Shown: positions 19,521 to 21,815 of the stretch, piece by piece | How positions within the stretch are numbered: the stretch's first letter is position 1 | Layout: each line of letters begins with the position of its first letter | Origin: Clostridiales bacterium | GTDB lineage: Bacteria; Bacillota; Clostridia; Christensenellales; Aristaeellaceae | DNA: 21,815 nucleotides | NCBI GenBank assembly: GCA_004555155.1 | Contig: SFJH01000032.1 | Location: 1-21,815 of the forward strand | Direction of reading: 5' to 3' | Position numbers and translations under genes: made by a program | The notes under the pieces: generated by a model | What the model was told of the DNA's origin: nothing | The model's database searches: none | The model's input: the letters and a program-made list of their open reading frames with translations, nothing else

Positions 19521-21442
19521 TCTTACTGACCCTGCAGAACGTCTCCAAGTCGTTTGCGATGAACACCGTCCTGAAGGACGTGAACCTGACGCTCCAGGCG
19601 GGCAGCCGCATGGGGCTGGTGGGCGTGAACGGCAGCGGCAAATCCACGCTGTTCAAGCTGATCTCCGGAGCGATGGAGCCCGACGAGGGCACGATCTCCC
19701 TGGTCAAGGGCGCGCGCGTGGGCGTGCTGACCCAGGACGCGGACATTCAGAGCGATCTGACCATCCAGCAGGAGCTGGAGCGGGTGTTCGAGCCGGTGCG
19801 CGAGATGGAGCGCCGGCTGCGCGACATGGAGGCCGAGATGGCCGAAAAGCACGACGACCCCGCCGCCTTCGACCAGCTCTCCCGGGCCTATTCCCGCCTG
19901 ATGGATCGCTTTGAGGACGCCGGCGGCTATGAGTGGCCCAGCCGCATCCAGGGCGTGCTGGCCGGTCTGGGCTTCGCCCGCGGCCGCGAAAATCAGCCCG
20001 CCAACCTGCTCTCCGGCGGCGAAAAGACGCGTCTGTGTCTGGCGCGCCTGCTGCTGACCCAGCCGGAGCTCTTGATGCTGGACGAGCCCACCAACCATCT
20101 GGATCTTCAATCCGTCGAATGGCTGGAGGACACGCTGAAAAAATACAAGGGCACCGTGCTGGTGATCTCTCACGACCGCTACTTCCTGAACTCCGTGTGC
20201 GACTGCATGGCGGAGCTGTCCATGCGCCATCTGACCCAGTACGAGGGCAATTACGATCGCTTCGCCGTCCAGCGCCAGGCCAATCTGGAGCGCCAGCTGA
20301 AGGAATACAAGCTGCAGCAGGCGGAAATCGCGCGCCAGGAGGCCATCATCGCCCGCTATCGCATGTATAACCGCGAGAAATCGATCAAGGCCGCCGAAAG
20401 CCGTGAAAAGCGTCTGGAGAAGATGGAACGGCTGGAAAAGCCCGTCAGCGAGCAGAAGGTGCGCTTTTCCTTCGAGGCCCGCCGCCGCACCGGCGACGAC
20501 GTGCTGTTTGCCAGGGAGCTCTCCAAGGGCTTTGAAGGGCGCACGCTGTTCGAGCACTTCAACCTGCACCTGCGCGCCGGCGACCGCGTCGCGCTGATCG
20601 GCGCCAACGGCGTGGGCAAGACCACGCTGCTCAACATCATCACCGGCAAGCTCCCGCCGGACAGCGGCACGGTGGTGTTCGGCTCCAACGTGGATCTGGG
20701 CTATTACGATCAGCACCAGTCCGGACTGCATCCCGACAAGGACGTGCTCAACGAGCTGTGGGACGACTTCCCGCGCCTGGAGATCGACCGCGTGCGCGGC
20801 GTGCTGGCGCTGTTCCTGCTGACCGGCGACGACGTCTTTCAGCCCATCCGCACCCTCTCCGGCGGCGAAAAGGGCCGCGTGGCGCTGGCCAAGCTGATGC
20901 TGCGCAAGGACAACCTGCTGCTGCTGGACGAGCCGACGAACCATCTGGACATGGACAGCCGCGAGGTGCTGGAGGACGCGCTTCAGGATTTCGACGGCAC
21001 AATCCTGACCGTCTCCCACGACCGCTATTTCATCAACCGCGTGGCCAATCGCGTCATCGAGATGCGTCCCGACGGCGTGACCGAATATCTGGGCAACTAT
21101 GACGACTACATCGAAAAGAAGCGTCAGGAGGCCCTCGGCGACCAGGAGGACCCTCTCGGCGGCAAGACGAAGACCCAGCTGGACAAGGAGAAGCGCCGCG
21201 AGCGCCTGAAACAGGAGTCCGCCAAGCAGCTTCGGCTGCGTCTCAAGCAGGCCGAGCAGGCCATCGCCGACGCGGAAGCCCGGATTGCCGACCTCGAAGC
21301 GCGCATGGCCGATCCCGAGACCTACAAGGATCCCGACGCCGCACAGGCCCTTGCCCGCGACCACCGCGAAGCCCAATCCTCTCTGGATCGCCTCTATGAA
21401 GACTGGGAGGAACTGAGCGAAGCGGTTGGAGCGTTGGAGTGA
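19517..21442 (+). CDS. ABC-F family ATPase, ribosome-associated
   Basis: This is a soluble twin-ATPase of the ABC-F class, which acts on ribosomes rather than as a transporter. The 641-residue protein has no membrane segment. Domain 1 has Walker A GVNGSGKS (residues 36-43), signature LLSGGEKTR and Walker B LLMLDEPTNHLD. A helical charged linker (about residues 245-320) is the tRNA-interaction region. Domain 2 has GANGVGKT, TLSGGEKGR and LLLLDEPTNHLD. Residues about 550-641 form a charged coiled coil. The layout resembles housekeeping YdiF/Uup-type members, and an antibiotic-resistance role cannot be claimed. The ATG at 19517 overlaps the preceding stop and has GAGGAAG seven bases upstream. 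It is last in the operon, with a strong terminator after it. Confidence 0.93.
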   Translation: MILLTLQNVSKSFAMNTVLKDVNLTLQAGSRMGLVGVNGSGKSTLFKLISGAMEPDEGTISLVKGARVGVLTQDADIQSDLTIQQELERVFEPVREMERRLRDMEAEMAEKHDDPAAFDQLSRAYSRLMDRFEDAGGYEWPSRIQGVLAGLGFARGRENQPANLLSGGEKTRLCLARLLLTQPELLMLDEPTNHLDLQSVEWLEDTLKKYKGTVLVISHDRYFLNSVCDCMAELSMRHLTQYEGNYDRFAVQRQANLERQLKEYKLQQAEIARQEAIIARYRMYNREKSIKAAESREKRLEKMERLEKPVSEQKVRFSFEARRRTGDDVLFARELSKGFEGRTLFEHFNLHLRAGDRVALIGANGVGKTTLLNIITGKLPPDSGTVVFGSNVDLGYYDQHQSGLHPDKDVLNELWDDFPRLEIDRVRGVLALFLLTGDDVFQPIRTLSGGEKGRVALAKLMLRKDNLLLLDEPTNHLDMDSREVLEDALQDFDGTILTVSHDRYFINRVANRVIEMRPDGVTEYLGNYDDYIEKKRQEALGDQEDPLGGKTKTQLDKEKRRERLKQESAKQLRLRLKQAEQAIADAEARIADLEARMADPETYKDPDAAQALARDHREAQSSLDRLYEDWEELSEAVGALE

Positions 21443-21488
21443 GGATTTAGGGAAGGCTCTAAAGAGAACCTGTTCGTATCCACATAGG

Positions 21489-21530
21489 GCAAATCGGGCC
21501 GACTGGCGGCCCGATTTGCTTTTCTTTATA
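21489..21530 (+). terminator. Intrinsic terminator of the ABC-F operon
   Basis: GCAAATCGGGCCG (21489-21501) and CGGCCCGATTTGC (21507-21519) form a perfect 13-bp stem with loop ACTGG. TTTTCTTTAT follows. Confidence 0.93.
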
Positions 21531-21693
21531 AAAACTGCATGATCAGAAATCGTTTCGGCGATTCTGCATTCAGATATTTTTCACGCCGCGAATCTCCCAT
21601 TCATTAGAATCTCTCGCTGATATTCGCATATTGAGGCAGCAATCCAAGACACGCGTCTTGCCGGTCAACTTAAAGCTGCTCTCTCCTCAAACG
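21531..21693. other. Non-coding gap between convergent operons
   Basis: This 163-bp stretch lies between the ABC-F terminator and the rRNA terminator. I see no supported gene, promoter or RNA. Only short inverted repeats are visible, for example AAGAC/GTCTT near 21648-21661. It is more AT-rich than the neighbouring genes. Confidence 0.5.
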
Positions 21694-21727
21694 CAAAGAA
21701 AAGGACGCTCCATATCGAAGCGTCCTT
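21694..21727 (-). terminator. Intrinsic terminator of the rRNA operon
   Basis: In the minus direction AAGGACGCT and AGCGTCCTT form a perfect nine-base stem with a nine-base loop, about ten bases after the 5S rRNA end. TTCTTTG follows. It closes the minus-strand rRNA operon. Confidence 0.87.
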
Positions 21728-21736
21728 GAATTGAAT

Positions 21737-21815
21737 CCGGCGACGACCTACTCTCCCGGGCCGTTTCCAGCCAAGTACCATCAGCGTACTGAGGCTTAAC
21801 TTCTGTGTTCGGTAT
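21737..21815 (-). rRNA. rrf: 5S ribosomal RNA, 3' part (5' end outside window)
   Basis: Read on the minus strand, the last bases of the window contain the conserved 5S segments ACCGAACACAGAAGTTAAG, GTACGCTGATGGTACTT and GGGAGAGTAGGTCGTCGCCGG. About 79 bases, two thirds of the molecule, are visible. The 3' end is placed within a few bases of 21737. A terminator follows immediately, so 5S is the last gene of an rRNA operon whose 23S and 16S genes would lie beyond the right edge. Confidence 0.95.

Noticed and set aside
19517..21442. The ABC-F protein as an antibiotic-resistance determinant
   Set aside because: The short description of the linker and the long C-terminal coiled coil fit housekeeping members. 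Nothing in the sequence read here indicates a resistance subtype.

Overview
The window looks like a GC-rich member of the Bacillota, probably class Clostridia. The evidence is strong AGGAGG-type ribosome binding sites, TTG and GTG starts beside ATG, sigma-A promoters with 17-18 bp spacers, a TmcAL (YlbM) gene, and a PotABCD operon headed by an XRE-cupin regulator. No finer placement is possible from sequence reading alone. No phage genes, insertion sequences, CRISPR arrays or plasmid functions were seen. This is mostly metabolic chromosome ending at a ribosomal RNA operon.

Positions 1-4513 hold, on the minus strand, an oligopeptide ABC importer in the order oppA-oppB-oppC-oppD, with oppD cut by the window edge. 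A consensus promoter drives oppA and is embedded in a perfect inverted repeat that also serves as the terminator of the gene behind it. Positions 4514-10283, also minus, hold peptide-related genes. There are two family C69 (PepD-like) dipeptidases, one long and divergent and one a close PepDA type. With them are three genes of unknown function: a secreted 168-residue protein, a membrane-anchored 155-residue protein and a 361-residue protein. The likely theme is uptake of peptides followed by their hydrolysis, although the three unknown genes have no visible role.

Positions 10325-10496 carry a tRNA-Val(CAC) with its own promoter and terminator. The divergent region 10434-10710 contains two 17-bp operator-like palindromes and a promoter for a plus-strand operon: an XRE-cupin regulator followed by potA, potB, potC and potD (spermidine/putrescine import). 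The operon ends at a very long imperfect hairpin (15354-15458). Next come three tandem 84-bp repeats (15471-15722) that overlap the 3' end of the minus-strand tmcAL gene, which acts in tRNA-Met wobble acetylation.

Positions 16973-21442 are plus strand. First is a thymidine kinase fused in frame to a GNAT acetyltransferase. Then comes a translationally coupled three-gene operon: a SAM-dependent methyltransferase, a HELTH-motif membrane protein and an ABC-F ATPase. This converges on a minus-strand rRNA operon, of which only the 3' part of 5S rRNA and its terminator lie inside the window.

I found no clearly new defence or mobile system. The best leads are the kinase-acetyltransferase fusion, the tandem repeats that duplicate the end of tmcAL, the twin operators of the pot operon, the terminator-promoter overlap in front of oppA, and the uncharacterised genes around the dipeptidases.
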